From: JAICMB01 sp035295125
GTDB taxonomy: Bacteria; Acidobacteriota; Terriglobia; Bryobacterales; Bryobacteraceae
Reading direction: 5' to 3'
Assembly: GCA_035295125.1 (NCBI GenBank)
Contig: DATGJP010000072.1
Coordinates: forward strand, 86,142-150,141
DNA: 64,000 bases
Each line of letters starts with the position of its first letter. Within the stretch, counting starts at the first letter, position 1. The position numbers and the translations under genes were made by a program. The notes beneath the pieces are model-generated. The model was not told the origin of the DNA and ran no database searches. It was given only the letters and a program-made list of their open reading frames with translations. Shown here piece after piece: positions 8,964-17,394 of the stretch.

Positions 8964-10273
8964 GGAACAGCCTGCCGGCAGTCTGTTTCTCTCGTCCACG
9001 CGATTAGAATGCACGCGGTGACGGACCAGGCGACGATCAGCAGGAATCCTGTCTCGAACGAAGCCGAATCATAGAGTCGCATACCGTTGGCAACGCGTCC
9101 GGACCAGTGCCGGTCCAGGATCCAACCGATCGCCGGCTGGAGTATCGCCGGGCCTGACATGTTTCCGATATTCACAGCGCCTGTGACAGTGCCGAGGAAC
9201 CGCGCAGGAACGGATTCTTTACCTGCCGCGAAGCCGATCACGACGGGTCCGCATGCCAGACTCGTGATTGCAGCAACTACAGTGAACAGTGAGAGGGGCA
9301 AACTCCTAACGTAAAACATCACAATCCATCCCGCCGCTGCGATAACCGTTCCTGCCAAGTAAATGGGTTTGCGTTTGCCGATTCGATCCGACAGGTGGCC
9401 CGAAATCGGACTGGATATCGCCCAACACACGATCATGATTGAGCAGACTGCGGCAGCCGTCGTGGAGGAAATGGCGAAGCGAGCTTTCAGGAACGGTGTC
9501 CCCCAAAGACCGGTGAAGGCGAGGATTGGGCCGACGATCCCCCCTTGCGCAAACACGATGAGCCAGATGTTGCGGTATCCGAAGATACTTTTGAATCCTT
9601 TAAACAGATCCAGCATTGAGGATTGGCGACTCTCCTGTACCGATGCGGGCGCGAAGCTACGCATACCTTCGCTCGCTGGATCGTCCTTCACGATAGCCCA
9701 TGCGAGCGCGCCGACGAGCAGAATCGCCGCTGCGGACGCGAGCACAACGGCCCGCCATCCGTAGTGCTCGATCGCAATGCGCAGCGGCACTTGCGCACCT
9801 AAGGCGCCTATATTGCCGAAGAACAGACCCAAACCGGTCAGCATGCCAAAGCGCTGCGAAGGAAACCAGTGCGTGGCCAGTTTCAGCAGCACGAGCCAGC
9901 CAACCGCCGTAGCTCCGCCCACCAGCGCACGACCGGCGCAGGCGACCACAAAGCTATGCGTCGCACCGAAAACGAAGGTACCGAGGGCGGCTGATATAGA
10001 ACCCCAAATCAACAACCGCCGTGCGCCATGAGAATCCACGAGCACGCCCGTCGGAATCTGCATCGCGACATAAACGTAAAAGTAGAATGCCGACAACGTG
10101 CCGAGATCCTGCGCTCCGATCGAGAAATCGCGCATCAGTTCGCCTGTCATTACGGCCAGCGAGACACGCTGATAGAAGCCGGTCAGATAGAAAACGGCTG
10201 CGATGCCCCATACCGACCACGCGAGCACCGCAGGCGGCGGTTTCAACGCGGCCGAATTAGAGACTGCGTTCAC
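8960..10273 (-). CDS. Major facilitator superfamily transporter
   Basis: An inner-membrane carrier of 437 residues, normal for a 12-helix MFS protein. The N-terminal half has the loop 2-3 signature region (GVLVDSHGARRLL) and the second half the equivalent GHLSDRIGKRKP. Several helices have FYQR and GLGLFFGN patterns seen in anion/organic-acid symporters. It is the third gene of the minus-strand operon: it overlaps the ThuA gene by ATGA at 10270-10273 and the cytochrome gene by ATGA at 8960-8963. Context suggests it imports the substrate of the neighbouring TPP-dependent enzyme, probably an organic acid or a product of periplasmic oxidation. The substrate cannot be read from sequence. Confidence 0.88.
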   Translation of the reverse strand: MNAVSNSAALKPPPAVLAWSVWGIAAVFYLTGFYQRVSLAVMTGELMRDFSIGAQDLGTLSAFYFYVYVAMQIPTGVLVDSHGARRLLIWGSISAALGTFVFGATHSFVVACAGRALVGGATAVGWLVLLKLATHWFPSQRFGMLTGLGLFFGNIGALGAQVPLRIAIEHYGWRAVVLASAAAILLVGALAWAIVKDDPASEGMRSFAPASVQESRQSSMLDLFKGFKSIFGYRNIWLIVFAQGGIVGPILAFTGLWGTPFLKARFAISSTTAAAVCSIMIVCWAISSPISGHLSDRIGKRKPIYLAGTVIAAAGWIVMFYVRSLPLSLFTVVAAITSLACGPVVIGFAAGKESVPARFLGTVTGAVNIGNMSGPAILQPAIGWILDRHWSGRVANGMRLYDSASFETGFLLIVAWSVTACILIAWTRETDCRQAVP

Positions 10274-11124
10274 TTTGCACTAAGAACCAGGCGACGAGGA
10301 GTTATATCGGCATTCGTCATTCCGAGCGCCCACTTGATGGCTTCGAGCCACATCGTACGAATCGCCGGTTCATCCCACAGCTCCGTTTCGTGGCCAAACG
10401 CGCAGAAGAACACCCGTCCCTTTCCATACGTCTTAGCCCAGGCTTGTGGAAAGTCGCCGTCGGTGCGATGAACGCCTGAATGTTTCAGGTCCACCCCGCT
10501 GCTATCCAGCCGTAGCAGAATACGGATGGCGTCGCGTGAGAAATCCTTCGCCTGGTAAATCTCGTCGCGAATGGGAAAGACTGGTGGGAATTGTTTCACC
10601 GCGGGAAAGCTGGGATCTTCGACAATGATCGGCGCTTCGATAATGCCCCAGGGATGGCCGTCAAACCGTGCACCGAGCATTTCGCCGAACTCCGGCCATT
10701 CCATGAAGGCGGTATCGGCTGTGTGCGCGGCCACGAACCCCTTGCCGTCGTTCTTTACGAAGCTGAGTAAGTCCGCCTTTTGTTGATCGGTCAGCGGAAT
10801 CTCGCGCATGCCGTAAAAGAAAATTGCGTCAAAGGAGTTAAGATTCTTGCCGACGCGCCAGTCGCGGCCATCAGCTTTCACCGTGAGATTCTGTTTCGTG
10901 ATGAACTGCGAATCCGTACGAATATAGGCGTCGTAGAGGCCTGTCTCCCGCCCCATATGCTCGATCACAGCCATGGCATGCGATACGGAATCGTGGTAGG
11001 CGCCACCGCCCTGCATGTCGCACCAGATAAGCACCTGTTTTCGATTGGGAGGCTGGCGGCGATATCCTATCGGCGGCTGCGCAAATAAGCTGAGCGCTAG
11101 AAGCAGACCTACTGCGAACCGCAT
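10270..11124 (-). CDS. ThuA-like domain protein (exported), copy 1
   Basis: A 284-residue protein with an N-terminal signal peptide and a ThuA-like (class I glutamine amidotransferase-like fold) domain over almost the full length. Typical segments are VLIWCDMQGG, AIFFYGMREIPLTDQQ, GKGFVAAHT and GRVFFCAFGHE, followed by the W-x-E-A-I-KWALG end. ThuA proteins occur in trehalose and other sugar-utilisation loci and in many secreted acidobacterial and planctomycete proteins; their reaction is poorly defined. It begins one base after the TPP-enzyme stop and overlaps the MFS gene by 4 bp. A paralogue at 22618-23493 shares long near-identical stretches. The fold assignment is firm; the function is not. 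Confidence 0.87.
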   Translation of the reverse strand: MRFAVGLLLALSLFAQPPIGYRRQPPNRKQVLIWCDMQGGGAYHDSVSHAMAVIEHMGRETGLYDAYIRTDSQFITKQNLTVKADGRDWRVGKNLNSFDAIFFYGMREIPLTDQQKADLLSFVKNDGKGFVAAHTADTAFMEWPEFGEMLGARFDGHPWGIIEAPIIVEDPSFPAVKQFPPVFPIRDEIYQAKDFSRDAIRILLRLDSSGVDLKHSGVHRTDGDFPQAWAKTYGKGRVFFCAFGHETELWDEPAIRTMWLEAIKWALGMTNADITPRRLVLSAK

Positions 11125-11125
11125 C

Positions 11126-12898
11126 CTACTCGGCCTTCCGATAGATGTCGTTGATATTCCAGCAACCCGGCGTCGGGGTTGGCGCGTTTTCCATGGGCAC
11201 CTGGATTAGCGTCGGTACATTTGAGTGGAGCGCGTCTCGCAGAGCCGGGCCCAATTCGCCCGCCGCGTGGATCATCACCCCATGAGCGCCGCATGCACGC
11301 GCCATGGCGGAATAATCGATACGATACGCATCGCCGTTGCGGCGGAACATGCAGCCGAAGTCCCAATCGTAGTGTTGTTTAGTCAGACCCGCGATCGTTC
11401 CGAACCCGGCGTTGTCCATCACCACCCAGATCACGGGCAGACCGGCTTCCATGGCGGTCGCCATCACGAGCGGATTGCTGGCGCCGAAGCCGCCGTCACC
11501 GATCAGCGCGATTGCCGCACGGTCGGGCTGCGCCATCTTTACCCCTAAAACCGCGGCCGCGCCGAACCCCATCGTGGCAAGACCGCTGGGGGTGATGAAG
11601 GTTCCTGGAACATTGATTGGATATTGTTGACCGACGCCATTCTTGTTCCAACCCACGTCTGTCACAATGAACGCGTCTTCCGGCACCGCCTTCTTCAGTT
11701 CATTCAAGATCCGCTCAGGACGAAGAGGGTATTGTTCAGAATTCCACTGCCCGGACCAATTGCTGGCAAAGGCGGCACGGCCGCGCGCGATCTCGTCGCG
11801 CAGCCCCGGTGCTTCTTGCCGCGGGAGTGAACGTGCCGCCTCTGCGAGAGCACCGATGGCAAGCTTCGCGTCGGCGATGACGCCCATCGAAGTGGGGTAA
11901 TTCCGGCCGATCTCCGCTTCATCGATGTCGATATGAATAAGCTGTGTGGGAGGAATTGAGAACGTGACGTCGGGATACCAGGAGCTGGAATTGGCTTCCG
12001 CTAGCCGGGTCCCGATGGCGACAATCACATCGGCGCTCCTGCACTTCTCATTCGCAATAGGCGTCCCCCAGAACCCGGTCATGCCAAGCAACAGAGGATG
12101 ATCTTCCCGCAGGCAACCCTTACCCATGAGCGTGTGGGCCACTGGGATTTCCATCGACTCAGCAAGCGTGGCGAGTTCCGCACTCGCCCGAGCCGCCAGC
12201 ACTCCACCGCCTACGTACAGCACGGGATTCTTTGCCCCGGCGAGGGCCTTGACGATGTTCAAGGCGGTTTCCTGGCTCATCGCCGGCCGGACAATCGGCG
12301 TAGGCTCGGCCTGGAACGCCTGTACGGGAAGGTCGGCTGAGAAGATGTCCATTGGCACATCCACGAGCACGGGTCCCGGCCGGCCGGACTGGCAGAGATG
12401 AAATGCTCGCTCCACGATTCTGGGGAGAGCCTCCGCGTGGTCGACCCGGTAAATGCGCTTGCAGAACGGACGGTAAATCTCGAACTGATCCGCATCCATG
12501 TGCAGATTTACTTCCTGATGCGGATGGCGGCCGTAATAGTGGGACGGGATGTCTCCGGCGATCACCACCATCGGGATCGAATCCAGCGCGGCATTTGCGA
12601 CGCCGGTGGTCGCGTTCGTCAAACCAGGACCGAGGTGAGTCAGGAGAACCCCGGGCTTGCCGGACGCGCGCGCATAGCCATCCGCTGCGTGCGCTGCCAC
12701 CTGCTCGTGACGGGTCGAAACGAAACGGATGCTGCTCTTCCCCAGGGCGTCGAGCATTGCGATCACGGTGTGGCCGCACAGGCCGAATACCACTTCTACA
12801 CCGAGCCGCTCCAGATAGTCGGCCAGCAGGTATGCAGCGATTCGTGTCCCGGTGGCAGGGGTGCGTTCCCGTACAGGCGCAACCGCATCCGTTAACAT
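11126..12898 (-). CDS. Thiamine-pyrophosphate-dependent enzyme, acetolactate synthase/oxalyl-CoA decarboxylase superfamily
   Basis: A 590-residue cytosolic enzyme with the three-domain layout of the superfamily: an N-terminal pyrimidine-binding domain with the catalytic glutamate in RHEQ (Glu65), a middle domain (about 210-345), and a C-terminal domain with the TPP/Mg motif GDGGFG and a later NAGFG. Members catalyse decarboxylation or carboligation of 2-keto or 2-hydroxyacyl compounds. The next minus-strand operon (14820-17000) encodes a CoA-acylating aldehyde dehydrogenase, so a 2-hydroxyacyl-CoA lyase or sulfoacetaldehyde-acting relative is possible, but the substrate is undetermined. The start at 12898 is supported by GGGAGG 7 bp upstream; an in-frame codon at 12964 falls inside the promoter. 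It is the first gene of a four-gene operon driven by the promoter at 12936-12964. Confidence 0.85.
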   Translation of the reverse strand: MLTDAVAPVRERTPATGTRIAAYLLADYLERLGVEVVFGLCGHTVIAMLDALGKSSIRFVSTRHEQVAAHAADGYARASGKPGVLLTHLGPGLTNATTGVANAALDSIPMVVIAGDIPSHYYGRHPHQEVNLHMDADQFEIYRPFCKRIYRVDHAEALPRIVERAFHLCQSGRPGPVLVDVPMDIFSADLPVQAFQAEPTPIVRPAMSQETALNIVKALAGAKNPVLYVGGGVLAARASAELATLAESMEIPVAHTLMGKGCLREDHPLLLGMTGFWGTPIANEKCRSADVIVAIGTRLAEANSSSWYPDVTFSIPPTQLIHIDIDEAEIGRNYPTSMGVIADAKLAIGALAEAARSLPRQEAPGLRDEIARGRAAFASNWSGQWNSEQYPLRPERILNELKKAVPEDAFIVTDVGWNKNGVGQQYPINVPGTFITPSGLATMGFGAAAVLGVKMAQPDRAAIALIGDGGFGASNPLVMATAMEAGLPVIWVVMDNAGFGTIAGLTKQHYDWDFGCMFRRNGDAYRIDYSAMARACGAHGVMIHAAGELGPALRDALHSNVPTLIQVPMENAPTPTPGCWNINDIYRKAE

Positions 12899-12935
12899 GC
12901 ATCCTCCCGTGGGCACACAATTCGCCCACTTCGCG

Positions 12936-12964
12936 ATACTACGCGTTCGCGGCCCACGGGGCAA
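12936..12964 (-). promoter_or_regulatory. Predicted sigma70-type promoter of the TPP-enzyme operon
   Basis: On the minus strand, -35 TTGCCC (12964-12959), 17-bp spacer, -10 TAGTAT (12941-12936). The expected leader is about 30 bases, ending in a GGGAGG ribosome-binding site before the ATG at 12898. The -35 lies exactly 5 bp from the inverted repeat at 12970-12989, the same geometry as at 17082 and 17395. Confidence 0.6.
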
Positions 12965-12969
12965 GCACG

Positions 12970-12989
12970 TAACGGTACCGATACCGTAA
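12970..12989. promoter_or_regulatory. 20-bp inverted repeat, predicted operator (site 1)
   Basis: Arms TAACGGTA and TACCGTAA separated by CCGA. It lies between the divergent TPP-enzyme operon and the winged-helix/TPR gene. Related sites are at 17057-17076 and 17370-17389. It ends 5 bp from the predicted -35 of the minus-strand promoter, a position typical of an activator contacting RNA polymerase. Confidence 0.65.
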
Positions 12990-13038
12990 ATGCGCCTGCA
13001 AATTGACGTGCACGAATAGTTCCGCTGCCGTAATATTG

Positions 13039-14823
13039 ATGCATATGACGAGCCGAGCCACGATGCTCGCCGCCGGCAAGGAAACCGACGAGAGGGTCCA
13101 GCAGCAACTCAAGCGAATACTCAGCAGCAAAGCGTTTCAGCCGGTAGAGCGCCTCCGGCGATTCCTCGAGTTCGTTGTGCAGGAAACAATCGCCGGACGG
13201 GGCGAACAGCTTAAGGAATTCCTGGTGGGCGTCGAGGTTTTCGGCAAAGAAGCGTCGTTCGACCCGCGAAACGATCCGATCGTGCGCGTACAAGCGCGCC
13301 GTCTCCGCACCCGTCTCGCGCGGTACTACCGCGAAGAAGGCCAGCACGACGACGTGGTGATCGATCTGCCGAAAGGCGGATACGCTCCCACCTTCAAGCA
13401 CGTCCACGTCGCGGCCGAGCGGCGCACCCTACAGACTGCGCTCATCAGCCACAACACCATCCTGGTGCTGCCCTTTTCTGACGACAGCGCGTCCGGCGAT
13501 CAGGAGTACTTCTGCCGCGGCCTGAGCCACGAGATCGGGCACGCGCTGGCCAATGTGCAGGCGATTCGAGTTCTCGCTACGGAACACACATCTTTACAGG
13601 ATTATCAGCAGGAAGCGCGGGAAGCGGCCGAGCGGTTGAACGCAGCCATGGTGATTGGCGGTAGCGTGCGCAAGGTTGGCAATGTGCGGCGTATTACGGC
13701 CTACCTGATCGATGCTGCATCCGGCTGCTTTGTCTGGTCGGAAGCGTTCGACCGCAAGGCGGAAGACAGCTTCGCCGACCAGGAGTCGATTGCCCAGGCA
13801 ATTCGTGAACGCGTACAAGCGGGGCTGGTGGATACCGGTCATCGAATCCGTTCTCAAAGGCCCACGGAAAACAGCGCGGCGTATAACTTCTATCTACAGG
13901 GTCGGCATCTGCTCGATCAAAGGACGGAACCGGCGATGCGAAGGGCAGTCGGTCTGTTTGAACGGGCGATCGGCGAGGATCCGCAGTATGCGAATGCTTA
14001 CTCCGGGCTCGCGGATGCGTACGGTCTGTTGGCGCACTATGGGGTGTTGTCGCCCGCCGAGGTGTGGACCAAAGCCGCCTCGAATGCCGCTTGGGCCGTG
14101 CTGCTCGACGAGAACTCGGTGGAGGCCCACACGTCGTTCGCGCATGTAAAATCGACCCAGGATTGGGACTGGGCGGGCGCCGAACGCGAATTCCAGCGCG
14201 CCATCGGTCTGAACCCGCGATATGCAACCGCCCACCACTGGTACGGAATCTCCTGCCTGGCGCCGCTTGGACGGCTCGATGACGCATTGGACCAGATGCG
14301 CATCGCCAGCACTCTGGATCCGGTTTCGTCGATTGTCGCCCGCGATATGGCGGTGGTTTACTACTATAACCGCGACTTCGAGATTGCGCTGGAGCAGTGC
14401 GACCGTACGATTGAGCAGCACCCTCACTTCGCGGCCGCCTATGCGATTCTCGGACGGGTGCAACTGCAAATGGGTGAGTTCGAAGAGTCCATTGCGGCGT
14501 ATCAACGTGCGATTCAGCTCACGCCCAACAGCCCGAGCATGCAGGCCGGACTCGCGCGGGCACTGGCCATGGCGGGACAAAGAAACGAGAGCCGGCGCAT
14601 ACTGACCGAGTTGCACGATCTTTCGGGGAAACGCTACGTGTCGCCATTCGAGCTGGCTTCCGTGCATTTCGCGATGGACGACAGCGAGCAAGGCTTTCGA
14701 TGGCTTGAGAAGGCGTTTCAGGACCGCTGTTTTGAGCTGATTTCGATTAAAGTAGACCCGCGGTTTGATCCGCTGAAGCGCGATACACGGTTTACTTCGC
14801 TGGCAACTCAGCTCGGCCTTTAG
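13039..14823 (+). CDS. Winged-helix-like regulator with TPR repeats
   Basis: A 594-residue protein common in Acidobacteriota. The N-terminal part (about 10-120) has the motif RFLEFVVQET ... DPRNDPIVRVQARRLRTRL followed by VVIDLPKGGYAP, which resembles the recognition helix and wing of OmpR/CadC-type domains. A central TolB-like/adenylate-cyclase-associated region follows (ILVLPFSDDS to about 270). The C-terminal half has several TPR motifs (for example AYSGLADAYGLLA and AAAYAILGRVQLQMGEFEESIAAY). It probably senses a partner or ligand through the TPRs and regulates transcription. It is divergent from the TPP-enzyme operon, with operator site 1 in between, so it is one candidate regulator of that site. 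The start is uncertain: ATG at 13039 and at 13045 are both in frame, neither with a clear ribosome site. Its stop overlaps the convergent aldehyde-dehydrogenase stop. Confidence 0.85.
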   Translation: MHMTSRATMLAAGKETDERVQQQLKRILSSKAFQPVERLRRFLEFVVQETIAGRGEQLKEFLVGVEVFGKEASFDPRNDPIVRVQARRLRTRLARYYREEGQHDDVVIDLPKGGYAPTFKHVHVAAERRTLQTALISHNTILVLPFSDDSASGDQEYFCRGLSHEIGHALANVQAIRVLATEHTSLQDYQQEAREAAERLNAAMVIGGSVRKVGNVRRITAYLIDAASGCFVWSEAFDRKAEDSFADQESIAQAIRERVQAGLVDTGHRIRSQRPTENSAAYNFYLQGRHLLDQRTEPAMRRAVGLFERAIGEDPQYANAYSGLADAYGLLAHYGVLSPAEVWTKAASNAAWAVLLDENSVEAHTSFAHVKSTQDWDWAGAEREFQRAIGLNPRYATAHHWYGISCLAPLGRLDDALDQMRIASTLDPVSSIVARDMAVVYYYNRDFEIALEQCDRTIEQHPHFAAAYAILGRVQLQMGEFEESIAAYQRAIQLTPNSPSMQAGLARALAMAGQRNESRRILTELHDLSGKRYVSPFELASVHFAMDDSEQGFRWLEKAFQDRCFELISIKVDPRFDPLKRDTRFTSLATQLGL

Positions 14824-16223
14824 AAGATTTCGCTGTTATAGAACTCGCCATACAACTCCCGCTCCGGCGGACGATCCTCGGGTATCGGACGGCTCACCCA
14901 CGTCACGTTCATGTAGTGCTTCAGCGAGATGTTCTCGTTGGTGATGTTACCGCCCCAAACGCCACAGCCCATGCTGGACGTCATCGGCATGCCGTTGGTA
15001 AAAGTCCCAGCATTCGACTTTGATTGAGGCTGGCGAACCATCATACGGCTGACCGGCGCGAGCAGCGCCAACCGGTGAATGTTCTCGTCATTGAGTGAGT
15101 AAATGCCGCAACTGTGGCCGCGGCCGCCGACTTCGTAGATCTGTCGGACGATTTCAAGCGCCCCATCGAAGCCTCCGCCATATTTGAACACGGCGAGCAC
15201 CGTTCCGAGTTTTTCGGTGGAAAAGAGGTGCTGTTTGCCGATCCTGTCCTCTCGCACAACCAGGAAAGTCTTATCTGGCGGAATCGTAAAGCCGGCCAAT
15301 TCAGCAACGCGGGCAGCCGGGCGTGCAATCGTTTCCGGAGTACGGTGCCCCTCCGCGTCCCAATACGCCGCGCGAAGTTTTTCCTTTTCGGCATCGTTCA
15401 CGAGGTATCCGCCCTCGTTCTGCAGTTGCTGGACGAACTCATCGTAGATCGATTCGTCCACGACGGCGTTGCCATCAGCCGAGCACCCCGACCCGTTGTC
15501 GTTCGTTTTGCTGATCCGGACTGTGCGGGCCGCTTTCTTCACATCCGCTGAATCATCAATGACCATGGTGGCATTGCCCGCTCCCACACCGTAGGCCGGT
15601 TTGCCGGAGCTGTACGCGGCCCGGACCATGGCCTGGCCTCCCGTTGCGATAGTCAGGTCGCAAATCGACATCAGTTCCTGTGCCAGTGGAATGCTGGGGG
15701 TCTCAAGGCACTGCAACACCTCTTCCGGGCACCCCTGTTTCTTCAGCGCCGCACGCATGATACGGACCGCCTCATTCGTTGTCTTCCTGCTGGCGGGGTG
15801 GGGCGAGAATATGACAGCGTCCTTGCACTTAATGGCGTAAATTGCTATTCCCGCAGGTGTGACGTACGGATTCGTCACCGGAATCAGCGATGCGATCACT
15901 CCCGCGGGCTTGGCATACTTGACGATTCCCTTTTCCGGGATCTCCTCGACGATTCCCATGCTCTTCTGCCGTAGAGCATCGCGTAACACGCCCAGGATCT
16001 TGAACCGGCGTCCCGGCTCCGGACTGCCCATGCCGCTTTCTTCGACGCTCATTCTCGCCAGGCGCGTTGCGGCCATCTCATTCCCTGCCGCCCAGGCGAT
16101 CGCGCGGCAGAGGTGATCCACGCGGTCCTGATCGTAGTCCGCGATAGCGCACATCGCCATCCGCGCTCGTCTTAACAGATCCTTTGCGAGTGTCTGTTCC
16201 TGTTCCGTGATTTCCCTTGCCAT
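14820..16223 (-). CDS. CoA-acylating aldehyde dehydrogenase family protein
   Basis: A 467-residue NAD(P)-dependent enzyme of the acylating aldehyde dehydrogenase group (EutE/AdhE-N/sulfoacetaldehyde-dehydrogenase-like). It interconverts an aldehyde and its acyl-CoA. The nucleophile is probably Cys247 in GSGCSADG, and the cofactor-binding region includes YGVGAGN (211-217). The length matches the family. It lies 9 bp after the citryl-CoA-lyase-like gene and is probably cotranscribed with it. Its stop shares bases with the stop of the convergent regulator gene (14820-14823). Substrate candidates from context are a short-chain or hydroxylated aldehyde released by the TPP enzyme; a SauS-type role in sulfoacetate use cannot be excluded. 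Confidence 0.85.
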   Translation of the reverse strand: MAREITEQEQTLAKDLLRRARMAMCAIADYDQDRVDHLCRAIAWAAGNEMAATRLARMSVEESGMGSPEPGRRFKILGVLRDALRQKSMGIVEEIPEKGIVKYAKPAGVIASLIPVTNPYVTPAGIAIYAIKCKDAVIFSPHPASRKTTNEAVRIMRAALKKQGCPEEVLQCLETPSIPLAQELMSICDLTIATGGQAMVRAAYSSGKPAYGVGAGNATMVIDDSADVKKAARTVRISKTNDNGSGCSADGNAVVDESIYDEFVQQLQNEGGYLVNDAEKEKLRAAYWDAEGHRTPETIARPAARVAELAGFTIPPDKTFLVVREDRIGKQHLFSTEKLGTVLAVFKYGGGFDGALEIVRQIYEVGGRGHSCGIYSLNDENIHRLALLAPVSRMMVRQPQSKSNAGTFTNGMPMTSSMGCGVWGGNITNENISLKHYMNVTWVSRPIPEDRPPERELYGEFYNSEIF

Positions 16224-16232
16224 AAATGTCGT

Positions 16233-17000
16233 TTATTCGATTTTTCGCGGTGGCACACCGTCGTATTGCACGGGTATTCTTATGCGCATGGCCTTTTCCC
16301 GCTCATGTTCCTCAGCCACCTCGGCGGCAATGCCAGCAACCCGGCCGATGATGAACACGAGCTTGCCGAATGGCGGTGCGAATCCGAGGTCGTGCAGCAC
16401 CGCCGCGAGCGCACCGTCGATATTGATCGGCAGGGGCTTGATCTTCACACGAACGACCTTCTCGACGGCCCGCATAAACGCGATTCCGTCTCCCGCCGCG
16501 CCACCGTCCTTTGCCATATCGAACAACGTATTTGTTCGTGGATCTTCGCTGTGCACGCGGTGCCCGAGGCCCGGCACTCGTCTTCGGCCGGCTCTGGCCT
16601 CGTCAACCGTCCGAAGTGCCGCTTCCTCGACCGAGAGTCCCTCGCGTCTGGCCAAATCAAGCCCTGCGGCGATCATTTCCATGCAGGCTGAGCCTGCTCC
16701 GCCATGCTCGTCGCCGATCGCCAGAATCCCCGCTGCGACGGCTGCTGAAAGCGATTGACGGTTCCCCGACGCAACCAAACGAGCTGTCGCGCAAGACGGC
16801 GCTCCCGAACCGTGGTCTGATACGGCAACAAGAATCGCGTCGAGTAGTTTCCGTTCCTCCTCGCCTGGGAGGCGCCCCCGGTGCAGCAGGAAGACGATAT
16901 CCGCGAAAGACTTCCGGGTCATCAGCGACGCGACATCGTAACCGCGAACCCACAGTCCCGTGTCGTCCGAATTCGCGATCGCAGTGCGCCAAGGCTCCAT
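16233..17000 (-). CDS. Citryl-CoA lyase-like short citrate synthase family protein
   Basis: A 255-residue protein of the short citrate synthase-fold group (citryl-CoA lyase). Full citrate synthases are about 400 residues. The catalytic triad of the family is present: His99 in GDEHGGAG, His147 in GLGHRVHSEDPR, and Asp195 in INIDGA. The known reaction of relatives is cleavage of citryl-CoA to acetyl-CoA and oxaloacetate, or a related CoA-ester C-C cleavage. It is first in a two-gene minus-strand operon with the acylating aldehyde dehydrogenase. Operator site 2 lies 57 bp upstream of its ATG, though I do not see a good minus-strand promoter. A role in processing a branched or hydroxylated acyl-CoA is inferred. 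Confidence 0.82.
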   Translation of the reverse strand: MEPWRTAIANSDDTGLWVRGYDVASLMTRKSFADIVFLLHRGRLPGEEERKLLDAILVAVSDHGSGAPSCATARLVASGNRQSLSAAVAAGILAIGDEHGGAGSACMEMIAAGLDLARREGLSVEEAALRTVDEARAGRRRVPGLGHRVHSEDPRTNTLFDMAKDGGAAGDGIAFMRAVEKVVRVKIKPLPINIDGALAAVLHDLGFAPPFGKLVFIIGRVAGIAAEVAEEHEREKAMRIRIPVQYDGVPPRKIE

Positions 17001-17056
17001 GTGTACTGCTCATTATGATTCAGTTCCTGCTACTCGCGGCCCAGTTCAGCGAGACG

Positions 17057-17076
17057 TTACGGTGCTACCACCGTTA
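17057..17076. promoter_or_regulatory. 20-bp inverted repeat, predicted operator (site 2)
   Basis: Arms TTACGGTG and CACCGTTA separated by CTAC. It lies between the divergent citryl-CoA-lyase-like gene (start 17000) and the promoter at 17082. It ends exactly 5 bp before the TTGACA box. Confidence 0.65.
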
Positions 17077-17081
17077 CCTCG

Positions 17082-17110
17082 TTGACAGCTTGACAGGCTG
17101 CCCCTATGGT
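17082..17110 (+). promoter_or_regulatory. Predicted sigma70-type promoter
   Basis: A perfect -35 TTGACA (17082-17087), 17-bp spacer, and -10 TATGGT (17105-17110). Transcription would start near 17117 and run into the small gene at 17130 and possibly the TonB receptor gene. Because the -10 box covers the ATG at 17106, that ATG is unlikely to be a start codon. Confidence 0.6.
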
Positions 17111-17129
17111 GGGGAGCGAGGTTCCAGAC

Positions 17130-17363
17130 GTGGTTATCTGCTTCCGTTGCTCCCCAGACACCAGGCGATTGCTCGATGAGGCTGTTCGCGAGTCCGGATA
17201 CGCCGACTACGCTGCTGTGATCGAAGCGGCGGTCGCGAACCTGGCGGTGCTTGAGCGTAGTGTTTCGAGAGGGGCTGTGGTTGTCGAATCGCCACTTTGC
17301 CCGTCTCAAACATCCGTTGTCCCGAGCATTCGGCACTTCGAGCAATTCGAGCACGGCGCCTGA
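17130..17363 (+). CDS. Small ribbon-helix-helix-like protein, possible regulator
   Basis: A 77-residue protein read from a GTG, with a GAGG box 8 bp upstream. The first half (VVICFRC then TRRLLDEAVRESGYADYAAVIEAAVANL) has the beta-strand, helix, G-x-Y-x-(D/N)-(Y/F), helix pattern of small CopG/ribbon-helix-helix-type proteins. The second half looks unstructured, and the protein may be truncated relative to relatives. An ATG at 17106 in the same frame is covered by the predicted -10 box and is rejected as a start. With operator site 2 directly upstream of its promoter, it could be an autoregulated DNA-binding protein. This family assignment is tentative, and the gene could be non-functional. 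Confidence 0.45.
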   Translation: MVICFRCSPDTRRLLDEAVRESGYADYAAVIEAAVANLAVLERSVSRGAVVVESPLCPSQTSVVPSIRHFEQFEHGA

Positions 17364-17369
17364 CGCGAG

Positions 17370-17389
17370 TTACCGTAGCGGCACCGTTA
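17370..17389. promoter_or_regulatory. 20-bp inverted repeat, predicted operator (site 3)
   Basis: Arms TTACCGTA and CACCGTTA separated by GCGG; one base of the left arm departs from the consensus TWACGGTR. It lies 5 bp upstream of the predicted -35 box of the TonB-receptor promoter. Confidence 0.62.
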
Positions 17390-17394
17390 AGTCA

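Noticed and set aside
13003..13036. TTGACG and TAATAT as promoter of the winged-helix/TPR gene
   Set aside because: The spacer is 22 bp, too long for a normal sigma70 promoter.
17106..17108. ATG at 17106 as start of the small putative RHH gene
   Set aside because: It falls in the predicted -10 box; GTG 17130 with a GAGG box fits better.
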